Origin: Deltaproteobacteria bacterium
GTDB lineage: Bacteria; Myxococcota_A; UBA9042
Length of the DNA: 42,656 nucleotides
NCBI GenBank assembly: GCA_016875335.1
Contig: VGRO01000029.1
Coordinates: forward strand, 1 to 42,656
Direction of reading: 5' to 3'
The notes under the pieces were generated by a model. The model was not told where the DNA came from. It saw only the letters and a program-made list of their open reading frames with translations, and searched no databases. Made by a program: the position numbers and the translations under genes. Positions 7,390 through 15,422 of this stretch are shown in pieces; the first letter of the stretch is position 1, and each line of letters opens with the position of its first letter.

Positions 7390-8280
7390 TCAGAACGGCA
7401 GGGGCAACGGCACACCTGCCGCAACCGCCCCCTGCACCGCCTCAAACCCGACCAACGCCGGTCGCACATCAGCCAACCGCGCCGCTGCGACCTGACAAGC
7501 CTCGGCGCTGATGTCGCACAGCAAGAAGCGCCGGCCGTTGCACGCCGCTGCCTCGCCTGTGGTGCCGCTGCCGGCAAAGCAGTCGAGTACCGTGTCGCCG
7601 GGCATGCTGTGCACCCGGACGATTCTATTGAGAATACTCAGGGGCTTTTGCGTTGGGTAGCCAGTGCGCTCAGCGCCGTTGGTCGGCACAATCGTGTTCC
7701 ACCACACGTCGGTCGGCGTCTTGCCGCGTTCGGCCTTTTCGGCACCGACCAACCCCGGCGCCATGTAAGGGATGCGGTCGATCTCGTCGTAGTTGAACGT
7801 GTAGTGGGCCGGGTCTTTGGCGTACCACAAGATCGTGTCGTGCTTGTTCGGCCAGCGGTCTTTAGGTCTGCCGCCGAAGTCGTAGGACCAGATGATTTCG
7901 TTGATGAAGCGGCTGCGGCCAAACCGCTGGTCCAGGGCGACCTTGACATAGTGCACTTCGCGGGCATCCAGGTGTACGAATAGCGAGCCATCGGCCCGCA
8001 ACACCCGCCAAATCTCGTCGATGCGCGGCATCAGGAAACCGAGAAAATCGTCGAAATGGTCCTCGTAGCTGCTGCTGCCGACCAGGTCCGTGCGGTACTT
8101 GCGGCCCCCAAAGCCGATGCGGTCGCCCTGGTCATCGGCGGTGGTCTTGAGCCGGCGCAGCGTCTGGGTCTTGCCGGTGTTGAACGGCGGGTCGATGTAG
8201 GCCAGGTGCACCGAGCCGGAATCGAGTTGGGCGAGCCAAGGCAGGTTGTCGCAGCAGTGGATGGAGTCCAGGATTTTCAA
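7390..8280 (-). CDS. DNA methyltransferase, N6-adenine/N4-cytosine, beta class
   Basis: The 296-aa enzyme has the catalytic motif IV near the N-terminus (IDPPFNTG, 29-36) and the SAM-binding motif I near the C-terminus (DCFAGSGTTGEA, 233-244), the order of the beta class of amino-methyltransferases. The middle (~100-220) is the likely target-recognition region. It would methylate the site cut by the nuclease encoded next to it. DPPF rather than DPPY is found in some members of the class. The start must be TTG at 8280: no ATG or GTG precedes the motif, and an in-frame TAG lies 11 codons upstream. Confidence 0.9.
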   Translation of the reverse strand: MKILDSIHCCDNLPWLAQLDSGSVHLAYIDPPFNTGKTQTLRRLKTTADDQGDRIGFGGRKYRTDLVGSSSYEDHFDDFLGFLMPRIDEIWRVLRADGSLFVHLDAREVHYVKVALDQRFGRSRFINEIIWSYDFGGRPKDRWPNKHDTILWYAKDPAHYTFNYDEIDRIPYMAPGLVGAEKAERGKTPTDVWWNTIVPTNGAERTGYPTQKPLSILNRIVRVHSMPGDTVLDCFAGSGTTGEAAACNGRRFLLCDISAEACQVAAARLADVRPALVGFEAVQGAVAAGVPLPLPF

Positions 8281-8313
8281 GGGTTTGCCCGCGGAGCCAG
8301 TGGGAGAGCGAGG

Positions 8314-8460
8314 CTAGCACTCGGGGTTGGGGTGGTCAATGCGGGCGTGGTGGGCAAATTCGGTCCGCAGGGCTTCAGCCGCCTCCAGCATCATCGGCGA
8401 CAACCACAAGCCCGCGCCGCGTCGCTTGACGGCCGAAGGGTTGGCGCGCGTCCACTCCAA
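8314..8460 (-). CDS. Possible 48-aa small protein between helicase and methyltransferase
   Basis: The frame starts at TTG 8460, with AAAGG about 10 bases upstream inside the end of the helicase gene, and stops at 8314. The peptide (EWTRANPSAVKRRGAGLWL then LEAAEALRTEFAHHARI) looks like a structured helix-rich protein rather than random reading. It is in the same frame as the methyltransferase, separated by one TAG and 11 codons, so it could instead be a lost N-terminal extension of that enzyme. I recognise no family. Confidence 0.35.
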   Translation of the reverse strand: MEWTRANPSAVKRRGAGLWLSPMMLEAAEALRTEFAHHARIDHPNPEC

Positions 8461-8468
8461 TGCAGCGC

Positions 8469-10298
8469 CTACCTTTGCACCAGTTGCAGGATCTCCCTCA
8501 CCGTCACTGCCTCGCCGAACGCCGCATCCGATGTGTCCATGAGGTTGTGGAACAGATCCGCCTTGTCTTCCGCCAGTTTGCGCATCTTCTCCTCGACGCT
8601 GTCGGCGACAATCAAGCGGGTGGCCACCACCGGCTTGTCCTGCAGCTTGCGCCACGCCCGCGCAATGGCCTGCGCCTCGCGCTGTGGGTTCCACCACGGA
8701 TCCAGCAAGTACACGTGGTTGGCGGCCTGTAAGTCGAGGCCGACGCCGCCCGCGCCGAGCGTCAGCAGCAGCACGTCCAGTTGGCCCGTCCTCAGCCGTT
8801 GCTGGGCCATGCTGCGTTCGCTCGCCGACCGCGTGCCGTCGATGCGCGCCACCCGCAGACCCAACGCCGCCAGCACAGGCTCGGCGCGGTCCAGCACCCG
8901 CGTCCACTGGCTGAACACCAGGGCCTGGTCGCCGGCCGCCGCGTTCGCCGCCACCATTTCTGCCAAGAGCTCGATCTTGGTGCCCGGGCCGCTGAACGAC
9001 TCCTTGTGGATGCCGGGGCAGGCGCAAACTTCGCGCAGTTTGCCCAGCAACTGCAGGGCGCTGAACTTCTGGCGGGTTTCTGGCAGCTGCGCCAACACCT
9101 CGCGCACGCCCCGCTCTGCTTGCTGGCGCTGTTCTTCGTAGATGGCGCGCTCCTCGGGTGCCAGCGCCACGGGCACGACGACCTGGTCCAGCTTGGGCAT
9201 TCCCCGTTCGACATCGCGAAGCCTGCGGCGCAGTTGGAACGGAGCAATGGCCGCCGCCAGGTCGCGCGCCACCTCGCGGCGCTCGTCTTGGGTGCCGTCC
9301 ACCGCCGGCTTGCCGTAGCGGTCGCGGAACTCAGCTTGGGTGCCCAACAGCCCTGGGGCGAAAAACTGGGCGATACTCCACACTTCACCGACGTGGTTCT
9401 CCAGGGGCGTGCCGGTGACCACGATCTTGAAGCCGGCATCCACGTCGAGCAGCGCCCGCGTCCTTTGGGCTTGGGTGTTCTTGAGGTAGTGCCCCTCGTC
9501 AAATACGACCGTCGCCCAGCGGGTCTTCTTGAGGTCGTCGGCGTACCGGGCGGCATACTCATAGCTGGCAACGGCGACATTGCGCGGGCGCCGTCCCCAG
9601 TCGTCGCCATACGTCTCCGAATCGGCTAGGCGGACCACGTGCATGCCGAGGCCGCTGGAACCGAGATAGATCCCGCCACCTTTTGGCCCAGAGAGGCCGT
9701 CGGCGTGGCCCCACTTCTCGCGGACCAACCCGGCCGGGGCGATGACCAGCGCAGGACCAAGAGCGCGGCGTGCGAACAGGAATGCCAGGACCTGGCGGGT
9801 CTTGCCCACGCCCATCTCGTCGGCGAGCAGGGCGCCAGTGGACCAGCTGGCCGTGCGCAAGAGCCATGCCGTGCCGGCTAGCTGGCAAGGAAACAGGTTG
9901 AACGGCGCCGCCGCGAATTGTTGGGCGTCCTCGTCCGCCTGGCGCCACTTGGACTCGAGTTCGGCAACGAAACTGGCTGCCTCTGGCCCTAGCACGGCGA
10001 AATCGCGCGGCGCGGCGGCGACGGCACCGAGCGGAACTTCGACCTTGTTTTGGTGCAGAACGGCGGCGCGGGCCAAGGGGTCGAGCAGTTGGCGCAGAGC
10101 GTCGCTGATGGGTGCGAGGGTGTCGGCGTTGACCTCGACGTAGCGCTTGCCCGAGCGCACCGCGCGGACGAGGTCGATGAGCGGTACGGGCGGCGTGCCG
10201 TCGCAGGCCACCTCGAACCAATTGCGACTGCGGCGCGTGCGGAGGTGAGGTCGGAGGGGCAAATTGCGCTGCTGATGTCCGGCCGAGGCCGTTCCCAC
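8469..10298 (-). CDS. SNF2-family helicase/ATPase (C-terminal part of a frameshifted gene)
   Basis: The 609-aa frame carries a full Swi2/Snf2 motor: Walker A LADEMGVGKT (about 163-172), DEGH box in VVFDEGHYLKN, motif III VTGTPLENH, and helicase-C motifs FSQWTRVLD and LGAGGVGLDLQAANHVYLLDPWWNP. Motif VI reads ARAWRKLQ where SNF2 proteins usually have DRAHRIGQ; both arginines are kept. The only start here is GTG at 10298, within what seems to be the middle of a longer protein. The region upstream in another frame encodes the matching N-terminal part. It heads an operon with the restriction-modification pair (methylase start 188 bp downstream), so it probably served DNA translocation or remodelling in defence. 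Confidence 0.85.
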   Translation of the reverse strand: MGTASAGHQQRNLPLRPHLRTRRSRNWFEVACDGTPPVPLIDLVRAVRSGKRYVEVNADTLAPISDALRQLLDPLARAAVLHQNKVEVPLGAVAAAPRDFAVLGPEAASFVAELESKWRQADEDAQQFAAAPFNLFPCQLAGTAWLLRTASWSTGALLADEMGVGKTRQVLAFLFARRALGPALVIAPAGLVREKWGHADGLSGPKGGGIYLGSSGLGMHVVRLADSETYGDDWGRRPRNVAVASYEYAARYADDLKKTRWATVVFDEGHYLKNTQAQRTRALLDVDAGFKIVVTGTPLENHVGEVWSIAQFFAPGLLGTQAEFRDRYGKPAVDGTQDERREVARDLAAAIAPFQLRRRLRDVERGMPKLDQVVVPVALAPEERAIYEEQRQQAERGVREVLAQLPETRQKFSALQLLGKLREVCACPGIHKESFSGPGTKIELLAEMVAANAAAGDQALVFSQWTRVLDRAEPVLAALGLRVARIDGTRSASERSMAQQRLRTGQLDVLLLTLGAGGVGLDLQAANHVYLLDPWWNPQREAQAIARAWRKLQDKPVVATRLIVADSVEEKMRKLAEDKADLFHNLMDTSDAAFGEAVTVREILQLVQR

Positions 10299-11284
10299 CT
10301 AACTGTGATTCTCTTGCCTGTGGAGTTCTGAACCGCGTCAAGGGTAGATAACGCACTCTGCAACTCGTCTGTCGTCCAGCAAAATGTGTCGACCTGGGTG
10401 GGCGTCCACTTGTCGAGCCCGAGTTGGGCAGCGGTCAGCGCCGCTTGCACGGCGAAGTGGGGCGGCACCGGCGAGAACTGCTGTATGGCAGATTCACGAA
10501 CTCTGAGCTCTGCGTGGAGTGAAACATCAAGTCGAGTTACCGTAACTCGGAACATGAGCGCCGCCGAATTCGTCTGTGCCGGCGACGGGCCAGCGCGTAG
10601 TCGTAGAGTCCGGATCTTGTCCTTTTCGGCCAAGGTCAATTTCGATTCAAGGCCGGACGAAGCAATGATTGCTAGGTCGGCCGCGATATCGCTAGTGCGA
10701 ATGCTATCCACGGGGCCGCGTAGAGTCCGTTGAGCCCGCGCCAACGCCATTTCGCCACGCGGGCCCGGGGTCTTTGGCTGCGCTTGACCGGGCCGCCAAC
10801 CTTCGATTTCGAGAGTGGCGAGGCGTCGCCCTGCATCTGCAAACCGGCCATCGGTAATGCGGGCGTGGACGTTTTGAGTTTCGCAGGCGGAAGCCAGGTG
10901 GTCGACAAAGCATACGTCGCCGGTGGTTTTTCGGCACACCGGGCAGTAGACCTCAGTGGCAAAAAAGGCATCCTTCCACGACACAAAGGTGTTCGTGGGT
11001 AGCCGCGCACGGTCCAAGGTCGAGTGGTGTTCGTCAAGAGCATGTCGGCGGCCAGACATGCGGGCGGCCGCCAGTTGCCACAAGCCTTCGTCAGTGCCGG
11101 ACCTAGCGGTTCCCTTTCTTGCAACGATCGTTCTGATGCTCGCCAAATACTGGCGGAAGTTTGCGCGGTTGGCGTCGTCAGGCGCAGGGCACAACGTTTC
11201 TAGGTGAATATCTGCTTCTGCAAGCGAGATGACCTGCTTGCACAGCGGGCAAGGCACTTGCGGCTTTCCTACGGTCGCAGCCAT
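9989..11284 (-). CDS. Zinc-finger N-terminal half of the SNF2 helicase, frameshifted
   Basis: The frame starts with ATG at 11284 and has two fingers of identical spacing, C-x2-C-x11-H-x4-C: C12, C15, H27, C32 and C114, C117, H129, C134. The first (CPLCKQVISLAEADIHLETL) resembles Rad18-type UBZ4 fingers. About residues 1-340 look like real protein. After ITVRWERPRPDISSAI (near 10260) the frame turns Ser/Ala/Pro-rich while the helicase frame becomes protein-like (NWFEVACDG, RSGKRYVEV). A single-base indel between about 10225 and 10290 would join them into one protein of roughly 940 residues. The frame then runs on out of phase over the helicase to 9989. By eye this half is less GC-rich than the motor half. 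The IS left end is 36 bp upstream of its start. Confidence 0.7.
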   Translation of the reverse strand: MAATVGKPQVPCPLCKQVISLAEADIHLETLCPAPDDANRANFRQYLASIRTIVARKGTARSGTDEGLWQLAAARMSGRRHALDEHHSTLDRARLPTNTFVSWKDAFFATEVYCPVCRKTTGDVCFVDHLASACETQNVHARITDGRFADAGRRLATLEIEGWRPGQAQPKTPGPRGEMALARAQRTLRGPVDSIRTSDIAADLAIIASSGLESKLTLAEKDKIRTLRLRAGPSPAQTNSAALMFRVTVTRLDVSLHAELRVRESAIQQFSPVPPHFAVQAALTAAQLGLDKWTPTQVDTFCWTTDELQSALSTLDAVQNSTGKRITVRWERPRPDISSAICPSDLTSARAAVAIGSRWPATARRPYRSSTSSARCARASATSRSTPTPSHPSATLCANCSTPWPAPPFCTKTRSKFRSVPSPPRRAISPC

Positions 11285-11320
11285 TGGGCCTCGCTGTCAG
11301 CGAAATTCGGCAACCCAAAC

Positions 11321-13045
11321 GGGTCCGGATCGTTTGGAACGACGCCCGCCGCGAGAAATTTCAACCCTTTGCGACCTTCGCATGATACAGCGAGGGGCCT
11401 GCGTCCTATCGTTTGCAGTACCAACCGGCAAACGCCAAAACGAGGCCCCTCATGCACAGCTTGCAACTAACCACGACCAACCCGCAACCGCTCTTCACCG
11501 CCGCCGATGTCAAGTTCATGGAAATCAAGCGTAGTTTGACGTCCGATGCGATGTCGGGCCAGGACGCGGCCGCCGTCGAAGGGTCGCTGCGCGAGCAAGG
11601 CTTTGAACTGATGCGCCTTTTGTTCCAGGACCACCTCAACTGGCGCAACTGCGGTGCCGTGGACGAGCCGGTCATTGGCTACGACGGGCGGCCGCGGACC
11701 CATGTGCGGCAGGGCAACGAGCGCGACCTGATGACCGCGTTCGGCCGTGTTGAAGTCGTTCGGCCCCTGTTCGGCGCACGCAACGCCAGGCAGTTGTCGC
11801 CGCACGATGCGGCCCTGAACCTGCCGACCGACCTGTACTCGTTCCCGGTGCGCAAGGAGGTGGCTCTGCAGGTCGCGCAGACGTCGTTCGACAGCTCGAT
11901 TGCCGCCGTCGAGCGCACGTCGGCCGCGCACGTGCCCAAGCGTCAGGCGGAGGAGCTTGTCGTGCGGGCAACCACGGATTTCAACGCGTTCTACAAGTAC
12001 TGTGCTTTTGGCGTGGCGCCAGAGGCGACGTCCGAACTGCTGATTCTGTCGGTGGACCGCAAAGGCGTCGTGATGGTGCCGCGCGACTTGACCGAGGAAA
12101 CCCGCAAGCGCGCCGAGGCGAGCAAGCCCAAGCTCGATACCCGCAAAGGCAAAGGCGAAAAGGACAACCGGAAGCGAATGGCCATCGTGGCTGCGGTGTA
12201 CACGGTCGCCCCGCACGTGCGCACGCCCGAGCAGGTGGTTGCAGGCTTGCGGCATGTGCGGGACGCGACTCGCACGCGGCCGCCAAAGCCCGAACACAAG
12301 CGGGTTTGGGCGACGCTGGACAAGTCGGTCGAGGAAGTGGTGCGCGACCTCTTTGACGAAGCCGACTTGCGCGACCCTGAAAGGACCAAAACGTGCTATG
12401 CAATGGTCGACGGCGAGTCCGGTCTGGAAAAACACATCAACGCCGAGGCCAAACTGCGCGGTCGCAAGGTTACCGTTGTCCTGGATTTCATCCACGCGGT
12501 CGAATACTTGTGGCGGGCGTCCACCGCCTTTCACGACGAAGGAGATGCGCAGCGCGAAAAGTGGGTCCTGGAACGCCTGACCAAGGTCCTGCACGGCAAC
12601 GTCAGCGACGTCGCGGCGGGCATGGCGCACTCGGCGACGCTTCGCAAGCTGACAGAAAAGCAGCGCCTGCCTGTCGACAAGGCGGTGGCCTACCTGACGA
12701 AACGCAAGGACATGATGCCGTACGGCGAACTGCTGGCGGCCGGCACGCCAATCGCAAGCGGTGTCATCGAAGGGGCGTGCCGGCACCTGATTTGCGACCG
12801 GCTGGAGGTTTCGGGCGCGCGCTGGTCGCTGCAACGGGCCGAGGCGGTGATGCAACTGCGCGCGCTGGTCGCCAACGGCGACTTTGAGCCCTACTGGCAA
12901 TACCACGAACTGTCGGAGCGCCAGCGCAACCATGACCTACGCTACCAGGGCGGCAAGCCGCCAGAGGTGAAAAATGCCAAGCCCGGTCGGCATTTGCGGC
13001 TCATCCAGGGCGGCAAAGGGGCGTCGTTGTGAAAGAGCCGGACCC
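11321..13045 (+). mobile_element. ISKra4-family insertion sequence with terminal inverted repeats
   Basis: The element is ~1725 bp. The left end (11321-11347) and the reverse complement of the right end (13019-13045) both begin GGGTCCGG and both end ACGACGCCC, matching at about 22 of 27 positions. One transposase gene fills the inside. I see no clear target-site duplication (left flank ends CCAAAC, right flank starts CCCCCT). It sits between two restriction-modification modules, 36 bp before the start of the zinc-finger/helicase gene, so it may have split their shared upstream region. Confidence 0.85.
11452..13032 (+). CDS. ISKra4-family transposase
   Basis: The 526-aa protein matches the ISKra4 layout: an N-terminal helical region, a YDGRPRTHVR-type segment, then a DDE-type catalytic core with LSVDRKGVVM, VVLDFIHAVEYLW and the C-terminal VIEGACRHLICDR followed by SGARWSLQRAEAVMQLRAL. 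The Asp in each of the first two and the Glu of IEGACRH are the probable catalytic triad. ATG at 11452 is preceded by GAGG. The frame is intact, so the copy could be active. The stop lies inside the right inverted repeat. Confidence 0.93.
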   Translation: MHSLQLTTTNPQPLFTAADVKFMEIKRSLTSDAMSGQDAAAVEGSLREQGFELMRLLFQDHLNWRNCGAVDEPVIGYDGRPRTHVRQGNERDLMTAFGRVEVVRPLFGARNARQLSPHDAALNLPTDLYSFPVRKEVALQVAQTSFDSSIAAVERTSAAHVPKRQAEELVVRATTDFNAFYKYCAFGVAPEATSELLILSVDRKGVVMVPRDLTEETRKRAEASKPKLDTRKGKGEKDNRKRMAIVAAVYTVAPHVRTPEQVVAGLRHVRDATRTRPPKPEHKRVWATLDKSVEEVVRDLFDEADLRDPERTKTCYAMVDGESGLEKHINAEAKLRGRKVTVVLDFIHAVEYLWRASTAFHDEGDAQREKWVLERLTKVLHGNVSDVAAGMAHSATLRKLTEKQRLPVDKAVAYLTKRKDMMPYGELLAAGTPIASGVIEGACRHLICDRLEVSGARWSLQRAEAVMQLRALVANGDFEPYWQYHELSERQRNHDLRYQGGKPPEVKNAKPGRHLRLIQGGKGASL

Positions 13046-13082
13046 CCCCTATTTCGGATCCTCGCCCCGTGGACGCGGGTGC

Positions 13083-13191
13083 GGTTCCTGCAATGGGGTC
13101 CGGCTCCGGCTTGCGTCCCGGCGACAGCCTGAGGCTCCCGTCGGGTGAACCCGCAGGCAACAATTACAGAGCCTTGACTGCGCAAGGCTGG
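13083..13191 (+). repeat. Interspersed intergenic repeat, copy A
   Basis: About 109 bp here align to 26666-26773 in the same orientation with a one-base gap. The first ~40 bp (GGTTCCTG, GGGGTCYGG, CCGGCTTGCG) and the last ~40 bp (GCAGGYAACAATTACA, then GCCTTGMCTGCGCARGGCTGG) are best conserved; the last piece can fold (GCCTTG/CARGGC). It lies 38 bp past the IS right end and upstream of the second restriction gene. The nature of the element is unknown. Confidence 0.75.
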
Positions 13192-13299
13192 GTATCGACC
13201 GGCACAGACAGGCGCGCCTGCGGAACCCGTCTGGCGATCCGCGCCCTCTCGCTCAACTGGCCATTGTCGGCGTTCTGCCCCCATGCTACCGTCGCGCCC

Positions 13300-13866
13300 A
13301 TGCACCGCGGTCGCCAAACCCATGTCCTCTACGAAATCGAGCTTGCCGCGCTGGTCCTGCAATTCGCAAACGGCACCACGTTGGACTTCACGTTTGCCCT
13401 GACCACGGGGCGCGCCAACTACATCATGTTTCAGGCCTTGGTCGCCCACTTCACGGGCCTTATCGGCAACAGCGAGGGCGGCAAGGCAGACTTGCGAGAC
13501 GATGCCGGCCACGCATTTGAGGTCAAGTCGTACAAGGACCCGCTCTTGCACAGCGCCGCCCGCGACGACTTGTTTCACACTGCGGCGTCCTCGACCTTTG
13601 GCCCGAACAACCATGGGCCCACCATCAACAGATTGGTCCGCGCAGGCGATTACAAGGGGGCTTTGCGCATTTGCATGGACGCCGGCTACGGCCACAATGA
13701 CTACTATGTGTACACCAACACGGCGCAGTTTGGTTTGGCCGTGCCGTTTCGCTATTTCATCCTGCCGGTTGCCGACGTGTTGGCCTTGCTGTCGACGACC
13801 GATCCGCGACTGGTTTCGCGCCGGCAACTGCTGGCCGCGCTGTCGCGCACGGAGCGCCTCGCGTGA
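13300..13866 (+). CDS. Probable type II restriction endonuclease (PD-(D/E)XK-like), second R-M module
   Basis: I place the start at ATG 13300 (188 aa). The sequence before it is repeat DNA, although the frame stays open to 13069. No Shine-Dalgarno sequence is seen; TTGTCG and TACCGT spaced 17 bp just upstream could give an almost leaderless transcript. The protein has GGKADLRDDAGHAFEVKSYKD (about residues 58-78), with D...EVK matching a PD-(D/E)XK active site. Its stop overlaps the start of a DNA methyltransferase by 4 bp (GTGA), the usual tight coupling of an R-M pair. I do not recognise the specificity family. Confidence 0.72.
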   Translation: MHRGRQTHVLYEIELAALVLQFANGTTLDFTFALTTGRANYIMFQALVAHFTGLIGNSEGGKADLRDDAGHAFEVKSYKDPLLHSAARDDLFHTAASSTFGPNNHGPTINRLVRAGDYKGALRICMDAGYGHNDYYVYTNTAQFGLAVPFRYFILPVADVLALLSTTDPRLVSRRQLLAALSRTERLA

Positions 13867-15284
13867 GAAACGCCGCCGTACGCGCCCAGCCGGGCCTGTT
13901 TGGCTGGTCCACCCCCGGCCCGGCCCCGGCCAATCTGCGCGGTGGCATCGCCGCCGGTGTCCCGCCAGGCTCGGTGCCCTTGCCGACCGCGGCAGAACCC
14001 GTTGTTGCTGAACCTGTTGTCGTCGATCCCGCCGTTGGCCTGGCACCCGCCTTTGCCTTGGACGCGGAGTTGTCTCGGCCGCTTCCAGGCTCCCCGACAT
14101 GCGACCTTATCGAGAGCGAAAACCTCGTCGCGCTGCGCCGGTTGTTGCCCACACTGCGCGGCCGAGTGGCGGCCATCTACATCGACCCGCCCTACAACAC
14201 CGGGTCGCTAGGCTTTGCCTACGCCGATCGCACCACGGGTCGCGGCGCCGCCGAACGGCACAGTTCCTGGGTAGCCTTTATGCGCGAACGCCTGACGGTC
14301 GCCCGCGACCTCCTGTGCGACGACGGTGTGCTGTTCGTTTCCATCGACGACAACGAGCAACCCCGCTTGCGTCTGTTGTGCGACCAGGTTTTTGGCGAAG
14401 ACGCCTTCGTCGCCCAGTTCATCTGGCACAAGACGCGCAAAGGCAAGGCGCTGTGCCGCACCGCGCGGTTGGTGACGGAATACGTCGTCTGCTACACCAG
14501 GGACCGAGATCTGCTGACCAAGCGCGGCCTGTGGGGCAGTGCCGCCGATGCCGAACTGCCCAATCCGTTCTTTCATCGGCCCAACCGTCCGCGCGACATC
14601 GTGTTCCCGCCGGGCAGCATCGAAACGAACATGGCGAGCGGCGATTACGCCGCGGGCGTCTATGGCGACCCAGAAGATTCGCTCTCTGTGCGCGTGCTGG
14701 CGCCGTTTTCGGTGCGCGGTGGCCGTATTTCGACCACACTCCAACTGCATGGTCGGTTTCGGTGGCAACAGTCCACGCTGGATGAAGAACTCACGGGCGG
14801 CATGCGGTTCTCGCTGCGCAAAGGCAAGTTTCGCATCGTGTTCTTCCGTTCCGATGGCCACAAGGCCCCGCCGACCTTGCTGGACGACCGCAGCGGCATC
14901 GGCACCTACGAGGAGGCCAGCGCCGAAGTCGAGGCGCTGCTCGGCTGGCTGCCGTTCGTGTATCCCAAGCCAGTGAGTTTGGTGCAGTACCTGGTTCGCG
15001 CTGCGACTTGGGACCGCAAAGATGCCATCGTGGTCGACTTCTTTGCAGGGACCGGCACCACTGGGCACGCCGTGGCGGCCCTGAATGCCGAAGACCGCGG
15101 GCGCCGCCGCTGCATCCTCGTGACCGACAACAGCGGCAAAGTCGGCGAAGGGTTTGTCGCCGACGCTGGCGCCGACGGCATCTGCCGCGGGACTGCGCGG
15201 CGACGCTTGGCAGCGGCCTTTGGCGGCGGCGATGCGGGCCGGCCGGTGTTGCCGACGGCGCTTGCGTACTGGCGGCCGGCGTAA
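13863..15284 (+). CDS. DNA methyltransferase, beta class (Mod-like), second R-M module
   Basis: The 473-aa enzyme has IYIDPPYNTGS (105-115), preceded by IESENLVALRRLLP, the arrangement seen in type III Mod and related adenine methylases. The SAM motif VVDFFAGTGTTGHA lies near residues 393-406. The middle of ~250 residues would read the target. The first ~75 residues are Pro/Ala/Val-rich and probably unstructured. The GTG start overlaps the nuclease stop by 4 bp. With only a small nuclease partner and no Res helicase, a type II system is more likely than type III. The gene is followed by two hairpins and a MITE. Confidence 0.9.
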   Translation: MRNAAVRAQPGLFGWSTPGPAPANLRGGIAAGVPPGSVPLPTAAEPVVAEPVVVDPAVGLAPAFALDAELSRPLPGSPTCDLIESENLVALRRLLPTLRGRVAAIYIDPPYNTGSLGFAYADRTTGRGAAERHSSWVAFMRERLTVARDLLCDDGVLFVSIDDNEQPRLRLLCDQVFGEDAFVAQFIWHKTRKGKALCRTARLVTEYVVCYTRDRDLLTKRGLWGSAADAELPNPFFHRPNRPRDIVFPPGSIETNMASGDYAAGVYGDPEDSLSVRVLAPFSVRGGRISTTLQLHGRFRWQQSTLDEELTGGMRFSLRKGKFRIVFFRSDGHKAPPTLLDDRSGIGTYEEASAEVEALLGWLPFVYPKPVSLVQYLVRAATWDRKDAIVVDFFAGTGTTGHAVAALNAEDRGRRRCILVTDNSGKVGEGFVADAGADGICRGTARRRLAAAFGGGDAGRPVLPTALAYWRPA

Positions 15285-15337
15285 GGGACTGGAAAATAAT
15301 AAGTCGATCACTCTCACATCAGGACGGAGCCGCGAGT

Positions 15338-15352
15338 CGGACCTTTGGTCCG
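15338..15352. terminator. Short hairpin after the methyltransferase gene
   Basis: CGGACC and GGTCCG form a 6-bp stem around a TTT loop, 53 bp after the methylase stop. There is no T-run, so if it ends transcription it does so weakly. The role is uncertain. Confidence 0.3.
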
Positions 15353-15381
15353 CGAGCTGGCGACCCACGGAGCAAGCAAAC

Positions 15382-15419
15382 GGGCCCGAGAAATGATTGA
15401 GTAAATCATTTCCTGGCCC
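15382..15419. terminator. Strong two-part hairpin downstream of methyltransferase gene
   Basis: GAAATGATT (15390-15398) and AATCATTTC (15404-15412) are perfect inverted copies around GAGTA, and outer arms GGGCC (15382-15386) and GGCCC (15415-15419) extend the stem. The AT-rich core is striking in this genome. It may be a terminator, or an operator or end-like sequence next to the MITE that begins 4 bp later. Confidence 0.45.
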
Positions 15420-15422
15420 TAA

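Noticed and set aside
6839..11284. A DISARM-type defence system (SNF2 helicase plus methylase)
   Set aside because: The helicase and methylase recall drmD and drmMI, but no drmA, drmB or drmC homologue is present, and a small nuclease partner fits simple restriction-modification better.
13033..13082. Target-site duplication for the ISKra4 element
   Set aside because: Flanks CCAAAC and CCCCCT do not match; no convincing duplication could be read by eye.
13863..15284. Type III restriction Mod subunit
   Set aside because: The methylase resembles Mod, but no Res helicase follows; the overlapping partner is a 188-aa nuclease.
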